This document shows, one piece after another, positions 45,145 to 55,146 of a stretch of DNA of 64,000 bases (positions are counted from its first letter, which is position 1; every line of letters begins with the position of its first letter). The notes below the pieces were generated by a model that was not told the DNA's origin, did not search any database, and was given only the letters and a program-made list of their open reading frames with translations. The translations under genes and the position numbers were made by a program. The stretch covers positions 1,204,829 to 1,268,828 of the forward strand of contig NZ_CP023277.1 of NCBI RefSeq assembly GCF_003065385.1, read 5' to 3'. This DNA is from Polynucleobacter acidiphobus (lineage in GTDB: Bacteria > Pseudomonadota > Gammaproteobacteria > Burkholderiales > Burkholderiaceae).

Positions 45145-45840
45145 ATGCGTCAAATTATTCTGGATACCGAAACCACAGGCTTAAACCCGGCTACCGGTGA
45201 TCGCATCATTGAGGTCGGTTGCATTGAGTTAATCAATCGCCGCCAGACCGGCAAGACCCTCCATCATTACATCAATCCCGAGCGCGATATCGCTGAGGGC
45301 GCATTTGCAGTACACGGCCTATCGCGCGAGTTTTTATCTGACAAACCCCTGTTTGCACAAATTGTGGATGAGCTCACTGAGTTCATTGCTGGGGCTGAGG
45401 TGATTATTCATAATGCGCCCTTTGATTTGTCATTTCTTAATAACGAGTACGCCCTACTCAAGCGCCCCAGCTTCTCGGAGCTTGCTGCCAAGATTACCGA
45501 TACGCTAGTCGATGCGCGCCGTATGTTTCCAGGCAAACGCAATTCTTTGGATGCCTTGTGTGAACGTTTTGCAGTGAGTAATGAACACCGCACCCTGCAT
45601 GGCGCCTTACTCGACGCCCAGCTCCTAGCCGAGGTTTATCTAGCCATGACCCGAGGTCAGGATGATCTCACCATTGATTTAATCGATTACAGCGTCACTG
45701 GGAAAGATGGCTTAACAAAGGCCCCGCTACCGAGCGACTTGATCTACTTCAAGGCGAGCGAACTCGATTGCGCCGAACATGAAAAGGTTTTACAGGCCAT
45801 CGAGAAGGCCAGTAAAAAGACCCCGATTTGGGGTCTCTAG
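45145..45840 (+). CDS. dnaQ: DNA polymerase III epsilon subunit (proofreading exonuclease)
   Basis: A 231-residue DEDDh exonuclease: ILDTETTGLNP (motif I), IIHNAPFDLSFLN (motif II) and LHGALLDAQLLAEVY (motif III with His and Asp) are intact. The C-terminal tail that binds the alpha subunit is present, and length is normal. It starts 18 bases after the pump gene, so it may be co-transcribed with efflux genes. Its last 25 bases also form a terminator for the convergent gene. Confidence 0.95.
   Translation: MRQIILDTETTGLNPATGDRIIEVGCIELINRRQTGKTLHHYINPERDIAEGAFAVHGLSREFLSDKPLFAQIVDELTEFIAGAEVIIHNAPFDLSFLNNEYALLKRPSFSELAAKITDTLVDARRMFPGKRNSLDALCERFAVSNEHRTLHGALLDAQLLAEVYLAMTRGQDDLTIDLIDYSVTGKDGLTKAPLPSDLIYFKASELDCAEHEKVLQAIEKASKKTPIWGL
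45814..45836 (-). terminator. Terminator of the dehydrogenase gene, inside the dnaQ 3' end
   Basis: Read on the minus strand, AGACCCC and GGGGTCT (45836-45830 and 45824-45818) form a 7-base stem with a 5-base loop, followed by TTTT at 45817-45814. The gene it serves ends at 45847. The hairpin is encoded in the last codons of dnaQ on the other strand. Confidence 0.75.
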
Positions 45841-45846
45841 TTCACT

Positions 45847-46938
45847 CTAGATCGCCGCAGCGATCGCCTTACCTAAATCCTGAGTGCTCGCTTTGCCCCC
45901 AATGTCTGGAGTAAGCGGTGCATGAGCAGGACCGGCTGACAGAACTGACTCAATTGCAGCAAATACTTGCGCACCGGCCTCTGGATAGCCTAAGTGATCA
46001 AGCATGAGTGCGCCGCTCCAGATTTGACCAATGGGATTGGCAATGTTCTTGCCATAAATATCAGGGGCTGAACCATGCACGGGCTCAAAGAGGGATGGGA
46101 ACTTCCCTTCTGGATTAATACTGGCTGACGGTGCGACCGCAATCGTGCCGGTACATGCGGGTCCTAAATCAGACAGGATGTCACCAAATAAATTAGAGGC
46201 AACCACGACATCGAAGCGATCAGGGTTCATTACAAACTGAGCGGTCAAAATATCGATGTGATACTTGTCCGTTCGCACATCGGCATAGTTTTTGGCCATT
46301 GCTTCAACGCGCTCATCCCAATACGGCATCGTGATCGCAATGCCATTGGATTTAGTTGCAGAGGTCAAATGTTTCTTGGGGCGACTTTGAGCGAGATCAA
46401 ATGCAAACTTCAGAATTCGATCGACGCCATGGCGAGAGAATACTGACTCTTGAACCACAATCTCACGCTCGGTATCAGCAAACATCTTGCCACCGACCGC
46501 TGAGTACTCCCCTTCGGTGTTCTCACGCACCACAAAGAAATCGATATCACCCGGTTTGCGGTTCGCCAGTGGGCAAGGTACACCAGGCAATAAACGCACT
46601 GGGCGGAGATTGACGTATTGATCAAAGCCGCGACGGAACTGGATCAAACTACCCCATAGAGATAGATGGTCAGGCAAGACATTGGGCATACCAACCGCAC
46701 CAAAGAAGATGGCGTCGTACTTCATGAGGGTATCAAACCAGTTATCCGGCATCATCTTGCCGTGTTGTTGGTAGTAATCGCAACTGGCGAAGTCAAAATG
46801 ATCAAACTGAAATTGAATACCAAATTTATTGGCAGCCGCTTCAAGAGCGCGCACGCCCTCGGGCATCACTTCTTTGCCGATTCCGTCACCAGGAATCACG
46901 GCAATTTTAGGGTTGGTTATTTTCTTTTTTGTGTTCAT
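45847..46938 (-). CDS. Tartrate/D-malate dehydrogenase-type isocitrate dehydrogenase family enzyme
   Basis: A 363-residue beta-decarboxylating dehydrogenase. The nucleotide and substrate motifs are IAVIPGDGIGKEVMPEG, the arginine-rich LIQFRRGFDQYVNLRPVRL, VVRENTEGEYS, and SNLFGDILSDLGP with its metal-binding Asp. FFGAVGMPNVLPDHLSLWG is the tartrate dehydrogenase/D-malate dehydrogenase (TtuC, DmlA) pattern rather than that of LeuB. It probably oxidises D-malate, tartrate or a 3-alkylmalate with NAD. A terminator follows within dnaQ. The exact substrate is uncertain. Confidence 0.85.
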   Translation of the reverse strand: MNTKKKITNPKIAVIPGDGIGKEVMPEGVRALEAAANKFGIQFQFDHFDFASCDYYQQHGKMMPDNWFDTLMKYDAIFFGAVGMPNVLPDHLSLWGSLIQFRRGFDQYVNLRPVRLLPGVPCPLANRKPGDIDFFVVRENTEGEYSAVGGKMFADTEREIVVQESVFSRHGVDRILKFAFDLAQSRPKKHLTSATKSNGIAITMPYWDERVEAMAKNYADVRTDKYHIDILTAQFVMNPDRFDVVVASNLFGDILSDLGPACTGTIAVAPSASINPEGKFPSLFEPVHGSAPDIYGKNIANPIGQIWSGALMLDHLGYPEAGAQVFAAIESVLSAGPAHAPLTPDIGGKASTQDLGKAIAAAI

Positions 46939-46972
46939 GAATCATGTCTCATTGATTAAAAAAACGATTTTA

Positions 46973-47638
46973 CTAGCTGATGGCTCGGCGGATTTCACGC
47001 TCGGCCTGGCGCTCTTTTTCTTTGGCCTCCTCGTCGGTATCGGCCGCCGGAATTGATAATGCGAGCTCTTCCATACGTAGGTTATCTTTGGGGCAAATGG
47101 GTGCGCCATAACTTGCCCAACGCTTCAAGAGTGTTACCTCGTAACCACATTGGGGACACTTGGCCTTATTGCGACTGAGATTACTGGCTCGCGGTGGCGG
47201 AAACACAATCGCTTGATGAGGATAAGGGCCTAACTTTTGACTAATGGTCATAAGACGTACTTGCAAAGCTTCGGATGCATGCGCCATGCGCGCAGGCCCT
47301 TCTAGACCAACGGCTTGGCAAATCCCTTTAAAATCCTCACCATGTCCGCTGTGACAATCATCGACCGCATGGCAGAGCTCATGCAAGAGCGTATCGAGTA
47401 ACGCAACAGGATCATCCAACTTCGGTGAAATAAAGATCTCATTCACGCCACCGCCCGAGCGCTCACGCGGCCAGCATTGTCCTAAGGTAGTTCGTGGGCT
47501 ACTCGATGCTGGAAATCCACACGAGACCCGCACCGGTGGAATCGCATAGCCAGCCTTAGCAAAAATCGGCTCCAAATGACGCACGCCATCTTGCAACCAG
47601 GCTTCGCGAGTGCTGTGAGAAGAATTACTTTGACTCAT
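46973..47638 (-). CDS. SprT-like zinc metalloprotease
   Basis: The start at ATG 47638 gives 221 residues beginning MSQSNSSHSTREAW. A zinc-protease motif HELCHAVDDCHSGHG is in the middle, and a C-terminal zinc ribbon is formed by CPQCGYEVTLLKR and PICPKDNLRM. SprT/Spartan-type proteins are linked to DNA-protein crosslink handling in eukaryotes; bacterial roles are unclear. It ends with a charged Glu/Lys/Arg tail. It is divergent from the amidase gene. Confidence 0.82.
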   Translation of the reverse strand: MSQSNSSHSTREAWLQDGVRHLEPIFAKAGYAIPPVRVSCGFPASSSPRTTLGQCWPRERSGGGVNEIFISPKLDDPVALLDTLLHELCHAVDDCHSGHGEDFKGICQAVGLEGPARMAHASEALQVRLMTISQKLGPYPHQAIVFPPPRASNLSRNKAKCPQCGYEVTLLKRWASYGAPICPKDNLRMEELALSIPAADTDEEAKEKERQAEREIRRAIS

Positions 47639-47728
47639 ACAAATAGTGGGGAATGTTGGGGTAAATTGGGGTATTCTAAAAGGGTCAAGCAACGAAACCA
47701 CGAGCATAAACGCATTTAAGCCCAAACG

Positions 47729-49048
47729 ATGTCATCCTTTAAAAATCTAGCCAACCTCAGTGCTACACAAGCTGCAAAAGCACTGGCCCAACGAGAGATC
47801 AAAGCCGAGGATCTGCTCAATGATTGCTTAAATCAAATTGGCATGCGCGAGCCTGAGGTGCATGCCTGGGTAAGTTTTGCCAAGGTGCATGCTCAAACCC
47901 AAGCCCGAGAACTTGATCGCGGACCAATTCAGGGGATATTGCATGGCCTACCCATTGGCGTGAAGGATCTATTTGATACACACGATCTACCCACCAATTA
48001 TGGCTCCCCCATCTATGGCAATAATCATCCGGTCTGCGATGCGGTTTCGGTATCGCTGATGCGTGAGGCTGGTGCGATTGTGCTTGGCAAAACAGTCACC
48101 ACCGAGTTTGCCAGCTTCAAACCGGGTCCAACCCGCAATCCACGTAATCTCGATCACACGCCTGGTGGGTCTTCGAGTGGCTCTGCCGCAGCGGTTGCGG
48201 ATTGCATGGTTCCGCTTGCAACAGGAAGTCAAACGGCTGCCTCGATTCTTCGGCCGGCGAGTTACTGTGGCGTGGTTGGCTATAAACCCAGTTACGGCAA
48301 AATTAGTATTGGTGGGGTCAAAAGCCTATCGGTATCTCTCGATACGCTTGGTGTTTTTGGTCGCACCGTATCGGATGTAGCCTTAGGGGTTGCTGCGATG
48401 TCCGCAGATCATGATCTCATGAACATTGCTCCATTAGAGTCCAGAATCCGCATTGGGATTTGCAAGACCGATGATTTTGCACTTGCCCAACCTGAAACTG
48501 CTGCCGCCCTCTCGCTGGCTGGCTTTGCCGCGAAGGTGTTTGCCAAAGGGGGCGTTGAAGAGATCACCTTACCTACGGATTGCGCCAGGCTCAGTGAGAC
48601 CCAAACCAAGATTATGCTGTTTGAGATGGCCAAAAGTTTTACCTTTGAAAAGCTCAACCACTTTGATCAAATCAGCCCAACCCTTAAAGCGATTATTGAG
48701 CGTGGCGATGCCATTGATTACCATCATTACAGCGATGCCCTTCTCAAAGCCCGTCGCGCTCGCACAATGATTACCCAATTCTTTTCGAATGACATTGATC
48801 TAATAATTGCACCGAGTGCAACTGGTGAATCTCCCAAGACCCTAGAAGAAACGGGTGATCCGGTCTTTAGTCGCGGCTGGACCTTACTGGGCTTGCCGTG
48901 TATTAATCTAACTGTTACCGCAGGGCCCAATGGTTTGCCCGTTGGAGTTACATTGGTAGCGGGACCCGGACAAGATCGCTTGTTACTCAGCGCTGCAAGC
49001 GCCCTCGCTCAACAGCTCTCCGATCCAATTGCCTTAAATCAAGTCTAG
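47729..49048 (+). CDS. Amidase signature family hydrolase
   Basis: A 439-residue amidase. The catalytic Lys-Ser-Ser set is visible: Lys in GVKDLFDTHD (about 81), cis-Ser in GGSSSGSAAAVAD (about 150) and the nucleophile in GSQTAASILRPASYCG. The last motif reads QTAAS where relatives usually have QTAGS or DTGGS. The substrate is unknown; it could act on a small amide, and GatA is unlikely because gatB and gatC are absent. It converges with the old-yellow-enzyme gene with a 4-base overlap. Confidence 0.85.
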   Translation: MSSFKNLANLSATQAAKALAQREIKAEDLLNDCLNQIGMREPEVHAWVSFAKVHAQTQARELDRGPIQGILHGLPIGVKDLFDTHDLPTNYGSPIYGNNHPVCDAVSVSLMREAGAIVLGKTVTTEFASFKPGPTRNPRNLDHTPGGSSSGSAAAVADCMVPLATGSQTAASILRPASYCGVVGYKPSYGKISIGGVKSLSVSLDTLGVFGRTVSDVALGVAAMSADHDLMNIAPLESRIRIGICKTDDFALAQPETAAALSLAGFAAKVFAKGGVEEITLPTDCARLSETQTKIMLFEMAKSFTFEKLNHFDQISPTLKAIIERGDAIDYHHYSDALLKARRARTMITQFFSNDIDLIIAPSATGESPKTLEETGDPVFSRGWTLLGLPCINLTVTAGPNGLPVGVTLVAGPGQDRLLLSAASALAQQLSDPIALNQV

Positions 49049-50166
49049 CGTTGCCCCATCTTTGATTCCACAAAGACGCTCTGCGCCTCCCTCGGTAAGC
49101 AGCGCCAGTACTGCGGACTCGCACTAACTTGGCCTCCTAAGACCGCTGCTGCTTCCCATGCCCAACGGGGCTTGTACAAAAATGCACGTGCCAATGCAAT
49201 CAAATCGGCTTCTTGGTTTTCGAGGATGGCTTCTGCCTGCTTTGGATCGGTAATCAGCCCAACAGCCATCGTGGCCATTCCGGTTGCCGCTTTAATTGCT
49301 TTCGCAAAGGGCACTTGATAGTTTGGGCCTAACTTAATTTGCTGCTTCGGAGAAATTCCGCCCGATGAAACATGAATGTAATCGCAGCTCAATGCCTTCA
49401 GTTGTTTTGTAAGCTCGATGGACTCATCAAGCGACCAGCCACCCTCGATCCAATCGCTCGCGGACAGACGCACTCCCAATACGCCCTGCCACTGAGCGCG
49501 GACGGCGGTAAATAATTCCAAGACAAAACGCATTCGATTCTCAAGTGATCCACCATATTGGTCATTCCGTTGATTGGCAATCGGCGATAGAAATTGATGA
49601 AGTAAATATCCGTGAGCGGCATGGAGCTCAATCCCATCAATACCAATTGCTTCTGCGCGCTTGGCGGCGATCACAAACTCATGAATGATTTGCTGAATTT
49701 CCTCCAGCCTCAAGGCATGCGGTGGTCGCTCACCTTCTAGTTGCGGAATATCCGAAGGCCCTTGCGTTTCCCAACCGCCTTGAGTCATTGGTAATAGCTG
49801 ACCGCCCTGCCATGGTGGCGCACTAGATGCCTTGCGCCCAGCATGTGCCAATTGAATAAATACTGGGGTCTTCGGCGCTAATTGTTTGGAGCGCTCTAAG
49901 GTGCTGTGTAGTGCGCTTTGGGTAGCCTGATCCCACAGTCCCAAGCAATAGGGGGTGATTCTGCCTTCGGGACTCACCGCGGTGGCCTCGATAATAAAAA
50001 GTCCGGCACCACTATTGAGTAAATTGCCCCAGTGCATTAGATGCCAATCGGTTGCCTGACCCTCATGCGCGGAGTATTGGCACATCGGTGCCACCACCAC
50101 CCGATTGGCTAGCGTAAGAGATCCTTTGGGGGCAGGAAGTGAGTACGTAGAAAACAAGAGGCTCAT
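49045..50166 (-). CDS. NADH:flavin oxidoreductase of the old yellow enzyme family (YqjM/NamA-like)
   Basis: A 373-residue FMN barrel. N-terminal NRVVVAPMCQYSA (about 21-33) and the substrate motif ELHAAHGYLLHQFLSP (about 180-195) are characteristic of the thermophilic-like YqjM subgroup. The central RAEAIGIDG segment and the C-terminal ALARAFLYKPRW FMN-phosphate site are intact. It reduces activated C=C bonds with NAD(P)H. It is divergent from mmsA. Confidence 0.9.
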   Translation of the reverse strand: MSLLFSTYSLPAPKGSLTLANRVVVAPMCQYSAHEGQATDWHLMHWGNLLNSGAGLFIIEATAVSPEGRITPYCLGLWDQATQSALHSTLERSKQLAPKTPVFIQLAHAGRKASSAPPWQGGQLLPMTQGGWETQGPSDIPQLEGERPPHALRLEEIQQIIHEFVIAAKRAEAIGIDGIELHAAHGYLLHQFLSPIANQRNDQYGGSLENRMRFVLELFTAVRAQWQGVLGVRLSASDWIEGGWSLDESIELTKQLKALSCDYIHVSSGGISPKQQIKLGPNYQVPFAKAIKAATGMATMAVGLITDPKQAEAILENQEADLIALARAFLYKPRWAWEAAAVLGGQVSASPQYWRCLPREAQSVFVESKMGQR

Positions 50167-50312
50167 GGATTAGTGATTATGGGATTGAGATGAAAGAATG
50201 GTTCGCAAACGGACTTACCTGAAACGATTAAAATGATACCAATAGCTTTGATAACACATGCGTTGGCGACATCGTTGATTGCCAAGCACCCAACCTACGA
50301 GACACCAATACC

Positions 50313-51833
50313 ATGAATGCTCCCCAAGCCTTTGAAATTAAAGAAGATATTGCTCATTACATTGGTGGCCAAATGGTCCTGCCCCAAGGTAGTCGCTTTG
50401 CCGACGTCTATAACCCTGCCACTGGCAGCATCTCGCGCCGCGTAGCATTGGCCAGTAAGGCCGATGTCAATCAAGCGGTGGCAGCTGCACAGGCTGCGTT
50501 TACAGCCTGGGCTAATACATCCCCACTGCGGCGCGCGCGCATCTTGTTTAAATACTTAGAGCTCTTAAATCGTCATCGCGATGAACTGGCTGCCATCATT
50601 ACTTCTGAACATGGCAAAGTGTTCACTGATGCCCAAGGTGAAGTGACCCGTGGAATTGAGATTCTGGAATTTGCTACCGCCATTCCTGAGCTCCTCAAAG
50701 GCGATTACACCGAGCAGGTCTCAACCGACATTGATAACTGGGTGATGCGCCAACCTTTAGGGGTGGTTGCTGGCATTACACCCTTTAATTTTCCGGTAAT
50801 GGTACCAATGTGGATGTTCCCCGTCGCAATTGCCTGCGGCAACACCTTCATCCTCAAACCGAGTCCAACCGACCCATCGGCCTCATTGCTCCTAGCGCGT
50901 CTCTTAAAAGAGGCAGGTCTGCCTGATGGCGTATTTAATGTGGTGCAAGGCGACAAAGAAGCGGTTGATGCTCTCTTAGAAAATCCCGATGTCCGCGCAG
51001 TGAGTTTTGTAGGCTCCACACCAATCGCTAATTACATTTACGAGCGCGGTGCACACTTTGGTAAACGTGTTCAAGCTCTCGGTGGTGCCAAAAACCATAT
51101 GGTGGTGATGCCCGATGCCGATATTGATAAGGCAGTTGATGCTTTAGTTGGCGCGGCATACGGGTCCGCTGGTGAGCGCTGCATGGCGATCTCGGTTGCC
51201 GTACTCGTTGGCGATGCGGCTGAGAAGGTCATGCCTAAATTGATTGAGCGCACCAAGACCCTCAAGGTAAAAAATGGGCTTGAGCTCGATGCTGAAATGG
51301 GCCCGATTGTGACCAAGGCTGCGCTCGAGCGTATTACTGGTTATATCGACAAAGGTGTGAGTGGTGGCGCCAAGTTATTGGTCGATGGCCGTGGACTCAA
51401 AGTTCCTGGTTTTGAGAATGGGTTCTGGTTGGGAGGTACCCTCTTTGATCAGGTCACCCCAGAGATGACCATTTACAAAGAAGAAATCTTTGGTCCCGTC
51501 CTATCATGTGTACGGGTTGCCAACTTTAGCGAGGCTCTTGAGCTGGTCAATGCCCATGAATATGGCAACGGCGTAGCCTGCTTTACCAGCGATGGCAATA
51601 TCGCCCGTGAATTTGCTCGCCGTGTACAGGTTGGCATGGTCGGCATTAATGTGCCTATTCCAGTGCCGATGGCTTGGCATGGTTTTGGCGGCTGGAAGCG
51701 TTCCTTGTTTGGCGATACCCATGCGTATGGCAAAGAAGGTGTGCGTTTTTACACCAAGCAAAAGAGTGTCATGCAACGCTGGCCGGAGAGCATCTCCAAG
51801 GGGGCCGAGTTTGTCATGCCCACCTCCAAATAA
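50313..51833 (+). CDS. mmsA: Methylmalonate-semialdehyde dehydrogenase, CoA-acylating
   Basis: A 506-residue aldehyde dehydrogenase family enzyme. The catalytic cysteine is in [13 protein letters not shown] (about 290). The N-terminal [11 protein letters not shown] with [19 protein letters not shown] is the MmsA pattern, and the usual general-base glutamate motif is replaced by [13 protein letters not shown], as in this CoA-dependent subfamily. It converts methylmalonate or malonate semialdehyde into propionyl-CoA or acetyl-CoA, in valine or inositol breakdown. It stands alone on the plus strand. Confidence 0.92.
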   Translation: MNAPQAFEIKEDIAHYIGGQMVLPQGSRFADVYNPATGSISRRVALASKADVNQAVAAAQAAFTAWANTSPLRRARILFKYLELLNRHRDELAAIITSEHGKVFTDAQGEVTRGIEILEFATAIPELLKGDYTEQVSTDIDNWVMRQPLGVVAGITPFNFPVMVPMWMFPVAIACGNTFILKPSPTDPSASLLLARLLKEAGLPDGVFNVVQGDKEAVDALLENPDVRAVSFVGSTPIANYIYERGAHFGKRVQALGGAKNHMVVMPDADIDKAVDALVGAAYGSAGERCMAISVAVLVGDAAEKVMPKLIERTKTLKVKNGLELDAEMGPIVTKAALERITGYIDKGVSGGAKLLVDGRGLKVPGFENGFWLGGTLFDQVTPEMTIYKEEIFGPVLSCVRVANFSEALELVNAHEYGNGVACFTSDGNIAREFARRVQVGMVGINVPIPVPMAWHGFGGWKRSLFGDTHAYGKEGVRFYTKQKSVMQRWPESISKGAEFVMPTSK

Positions 51834-51843
51834 GGCGAGTCGT

Positions 51844-52473
51844 TTACTTTTTGCGTGAGATGAACATCACTGGAACCTTTAGGTTCCAGTAGATCGCGGC
51901 CGATCGAAAGGCAAAGATGAGTACGATGCAGGCAATCGATCCGATCATCGCATGCTCTGGAAAGTAGTTTAGGAGTAAGACATAGAGCATGCAACCGAGT
52001 GATACTGGAATCGCATAGAGCTCATAAGACATCAACAAAGTTTTGCGTCCTGCTAATACATCCCGAATCAATCCACCACCGATCGCGGTAACCACACCCA
52101 AGATGATGGCCGCTGCGGATCCACCAAAGTCATAATGCCAGGCTTTATCGGCACCTTGGATACCAAATAGGGCTGCACCTAGGCCGTCGATGTAGAGAAT
52201 AGCCTTGTACAACTGAGGTTGCGATAAAGTGGACTCCGCATAGAAGGTAATAATGCTAGCAATCGCAGCAACCAGAATATAGATGGGGGCATCGGCCCAA
52301 AACACGGGCACCCCCAGAATCACATCCCGAATTGTGCCGCCACCGATCGCAGTGATGATGCCAAGCACCAAAACGCCAAAGAGATCTACGCCACGATCAG
52401 AAATAGCTAAGACGCCAGTGACCGCAAAGGCTGCGGAAGCAATAATGCCTACCCAAAAACCCAGCTCTTCCAT
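51844..52473 (-). CDS. TRIC/UPF0126 family cation channel-like protein (YicG-like)
   Basis: A 209-residue membrane protein with seven predicted helices in two homologous halves. Each half has the repeated GG-T-RD signature: ITAIGGGTIRDVILG and VTAIGGGLIRDVLAG. The family (YicG, UPF0126) is structurally related to the trimeric intracellular cation channels. Ion selectivity in bacteria is not established. It ends 10 bases from mmsA, convergent. Confidence 0.87.
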   Translation of the reverse strand: MEELGFWVGIIASAAFAVTGVLAISDRGVDLFGVLVLGIITAIGGGTIRDVILGVPVFWADAPIYILVAAIASIITFYAESTLSQPQLYKAILYIDGLGAALFGIQGADKAWHYDFGGSAAAIILGVVTAIGGGLIRDVLAGRKTLLMSYELYAIPVSLGCMLYVLLLNYFPEHAMIGSIACIVLIFAFRSAAIYWNLKVPVMFISRKK

Positions 52474-52507
52474 GGAGCCCTTTTAATCGATTGTGAAGAA
52501 GGAGTAA

Positions 52508-52978
52508 TTATTGCAAAGTATTTTTGAGGACCGGCATTTCAGGGAGTGCGAGGACGTCAATCCCCTCTTCGCGTAATGCCATCACTTCATCGGCACTGGT
52601 CTGCCCCCGAATACTGCGCTCGGGCGACTCTTTGTAATGAATCTTCCTAGCCTCCTCGGCAAAGGCTGCGCCAACATCCTCCGATTTACCGACCAACTCC
52701 CGCATCGCTTTCATGAACGTCGCCTGAATCTGGCGCTCCAACTGACCATGATCCGCATTGGATAAAGCAATGCTTTGACTTGGCTCAACGGCCACCGGCT
52801 CTTCCGCACTTACCTTGCCGCCAATATGAGGGGCCGATGGTAAGCGGCTGACATGCGCACTATCGCAGACCGGGCAGCACAACGTGCCACTGGACTGTTG
52901 CGATAAAAAGTCATCCTCCGAGGCAAACCACCCCTCAAAATGATGCTCGAGATCGCACGCTAAGTTATAGACTTTCAT
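52508..52978 (-). CDS. DUF1178 family protein
   Basis: A 156-residue protein that starts MKVYNLACDLEHHFEGWF and has CCPVCDSAHVSRLPSAPHI, the zinc-ribbon-like pattern of DUF1178. A middle linker rich in Glu, Ala and Ser is followed by a helical C-terminus with HYKESPERSIRGQTSADEV, the conserved block of the family. Function is unknown. In related bacteria it follows the nuo operon and NUDIX gene, as here (75 bases downstream). Confidence 0.85.
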   Translation of the reverse strand: MKVYNLACDLEHHFEGWFASEDDFLSQQSSGTLCCPVCDSAHVSRLPSAPHIGGKVSAEEPVAVEPSQSIALSNADHGQLERQIQATFMKAMRELVGKSEDVGAAFAEEARKIHYKESPERSIRGQTSADEVMALREEGIDVLALPEMPVLKNTLQ

Positions 52979-53053
52979 GAAGAACAGATGGGGATGAAGG
53001 TTGGATAATCAATAGCAACATGACATATTTATCAATGTTGCTATTTTAAGCCC

Positions 53054-53632
53054 TTAACGCAGTCGCCGTTGGCGATCCAGCCAGTACAGCGAGATGATGG
53101 TCTTCACATCCGTGATCGTGCCGTTCTCAACCCACTCGATCAACTCCTCAAGGGGCGCGGCAAAGACATCCAAAAACTCTTCGGCATCGAGACGCGCTGG
53201 GCCCGCCGTTAAACCCTCTGCCAAATAAATATCGATGAACTCGGTGGAATATGAAATCACCGGATGAATCCGCCGAATCTTGCTCCACCGTTTAGCAAGG
53301 TAGCCGGTCTCTTCTTGTAACTCCCGTTGCGCACAAAGCAAGGGATCCTCCCCTGGGTTAAGCTTACCTGCCGGAATCTCAATCACGGCTTGCTCGATGG
53401 GGTAACGGTATTGACGCTCCACCACAACCCGCCCATCCTCTAAGATCGGCAAAATGGCAACGGCTCCTGGATGCTCCAGATACTCTCGCAGGGCTTGCTG
53501 ACCGTCTGGTAGCAACACCGTATCGCGCTTCATCTTTAAGAAGATGCCAGTGTAGACATCCTCACCCGATACGCGCTTCTCGACTAAATGGTCATCGGTA
53601 TGCGCGAGATCTTGAAACGATTTCTCGCTCAT
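53054..53632 (-). CDS. NUDIX hydrolase, ADP-ribose pyrophosphatase-like
   Basis: The start is ATG 53632, giving 192 residues; the open frame extends into nuoN. The NUDIX box is GKLNPGEDPLLCAQRELQEE with TGY following, complete in Gly, Glu, Arg and the EE-x-G residues, preceded by VVERQYRYPIEQAVIEIPAG, which is typical of ADP-ribose pyrophosphatases. It hydrolyses nucleoside diphosphate sugars. It directly follows nuoN by ten bases, so it is probably transcribed with the complex I genes. Confidence 0.9.
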   Translation of the reverse strand: MSEKSFQDLAHTDDHLVEKRVSGEDVYTGIFLKMKRDTVLLPDGQQALREYLEHPGAVAILPILEDGRVVVERQYRYPIEQAVIEIPAGKLNPGEDPLLCAQRELQEETGYLAKRWSKIRRIHPVISYSTEFIDIYLAEGLTAGPARLDAEEFLDVFAAPLEELIEWVENGTITDVKTIISLYWLDRQRRLR

Positions 53633-53642
53633 ACCCAAACAA

Positions 53643-55133
53643 TTAAGAACCGACGAGGGTATTGCGCATGATATTGAGGCAGAGAGCCATGAGGCCTGCC
53701 GGGAATACACCTAAGAGGAGCACCATTAAGCCATTGAGACCCAATACCCCTTTTGCAATCCCTGAACCAGTCACCGAATGCTCATGGCTTGGTTCATCAA
53801 AATACATCACCTTCACTACGCGCAAGTAATAAAAAGCACCAATCAGTGATGCGATCACCGCAATCACAGCCAAGGCGATGTAATCAGCATCAACCAATGC
53901 TTCCAAAACAGAGAGCTTAGCGGCAAAGCCCAAAGTGGGAGGCACTCCAGCTAGGGAGAACATCATGATGAGGCCAATAAAGGCATACCATGGATGCTTG
54001 CGATTGAGACCCTTTAAACCTTCCAGGGTGTCGCAATCGTAGCCTTTGCGCGATAAGACCATCAGCAAACCAAAGGTGCCTAAAGTGGTAATCACATAGG
54101 CAATCACGTAGAACATCGAGGCACTAAAGGCATGATCATCAAAAATCGAGAGCATGCCAAGCAGCACAAAGCCCATCTGTGCAATCGCCGAGTAGGCCAA
54201 CATCCGCTTGATATTGGTTTGGGCAATCGCCGTGATATTGCCAATCACCAAAGACAGAACCGCAAGAATCATCAGCATCGGCTGCCAATCCGAGATCAGC
54301 GGTAATAAGGTATTAATCAACAGGCGGAACAAGAGAGCAAAGGCAGCGAGCTTTGGAGCTGCTGCAATCAACAAGGTGACCGCGGTGGGAGCGCCTTGAT
54401 ACACATCGGGCACCCACATATGAAATGGCACCACACCAAACTTAAAGGCAACTCCAGCCACAATAAAGACCAGACCAAACGCCATAATGAGGTGATTAAT
54501 GCGGGGATCCAGGAGGGAGCGCAAGATCTCTAGAAGATCCAGGGATCCAGTTACACCGTAGATCATCGACATACCGTAGAGCAAGAATCCCGATGCCAAG
54601 GCGCCCAATACAAAGTACTTAATCGCCGCTTCGGAGGATAGGCCGCTGGAATGGCGCATTGCCACCAAACCATAGGTCGACAAGGCCATCAACTCAAGAC
54701 CAAGGTACAAGGTGATGAGGTTCGATGCCGAGATTAAGACCAATTGTCCCAATAAAGCAAATAAGGTGAGGACCAAGAAATCGGGTCGGAAGAGCCCTCG
54801 ATCAATTAAATACTGCTTGGAGTAAATCAAGCTAACCAATAGCGCAAAGCAGCACCCTGCTTTGAGCAGATTGGCAATCGGGTCGGACTGGAACAGACCG
54901 GCCATGGCAAAGTACGGCAGATCAACCATTCTGCTCAAAAACACCACACCCAAACCAATTAAGAGTAAGCAGGAACAGAAATAGACAAAAGATGCTGCCC
55001 GTGGCGTATGAAATACATCACTGGCGACATGATCCTTCTTCTCTTTAATAAAGGCACTGGTCAACAGCAAATCGCTGGCCACAAAGGCCAGAACGATTTC
55101 AGGAGCAATGGCAATTAGGTCAAAAGTATCCAT
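53643..55133 (-). CDS. nuoN: NADH-quinone oxidoreductase subunit N
   Basis: A 496-residue antiporter-like subunit with about 14 membrane helices. The conserved lysine-bearing helix region [20 protein letters not shown] with APTAVT (about 228-254) marks a proton channel. NuoN is the distal membrane-arm subunit closest to the peripheral arm. It ends the nuo operon, with nuoM 13 bases upstream. Confidence 0.95.
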   Translation of the reverse strand: MDTFDLIAIAPEIVLAFVASDLLLTSAFIKEKKDHVASDVFHTPRAASFVYFCSCLLLIGLGVVFLSRMVDLPYFAMAGLFQSDPIANLLKAGCCFALLVSLIYSKQYLIDRGLFRPDFLVLTLFALLGQLVLISASNLITLYLGLELMALSTYGLVAMRHSSGLSSEAAIKYFVLGALASGFLLYGMSMIYGVTGSLDLLEILRSLLDPRINHLIMAFGLVFIVAGVAFKFGVVPFHMWVPDVYQGAPTAVTLLIAAAPKLAAFALLFRLLINTLLPLISDWQPMLMILAVLSLVIGNITAIAQTNIKRMLAYSAIAQMGFVLLGMLSIFDDHAFSASMFYVIAYVITTLGTFGLLMVLSRKGYDCDTLEGLKGLNRKHPWYAFIGLIMMFSLAGVPPTLGFAAKLSVLEALVDADYIALAVIAVIASLIGAFYYLRVVKVMYFDEPSHEHSVTGSGIAKGVLGLNGLMVLLLGVFPAGLMALCLNIMRNTLVGS

Positions 55134-55146
55134 GCAATAACCTTAC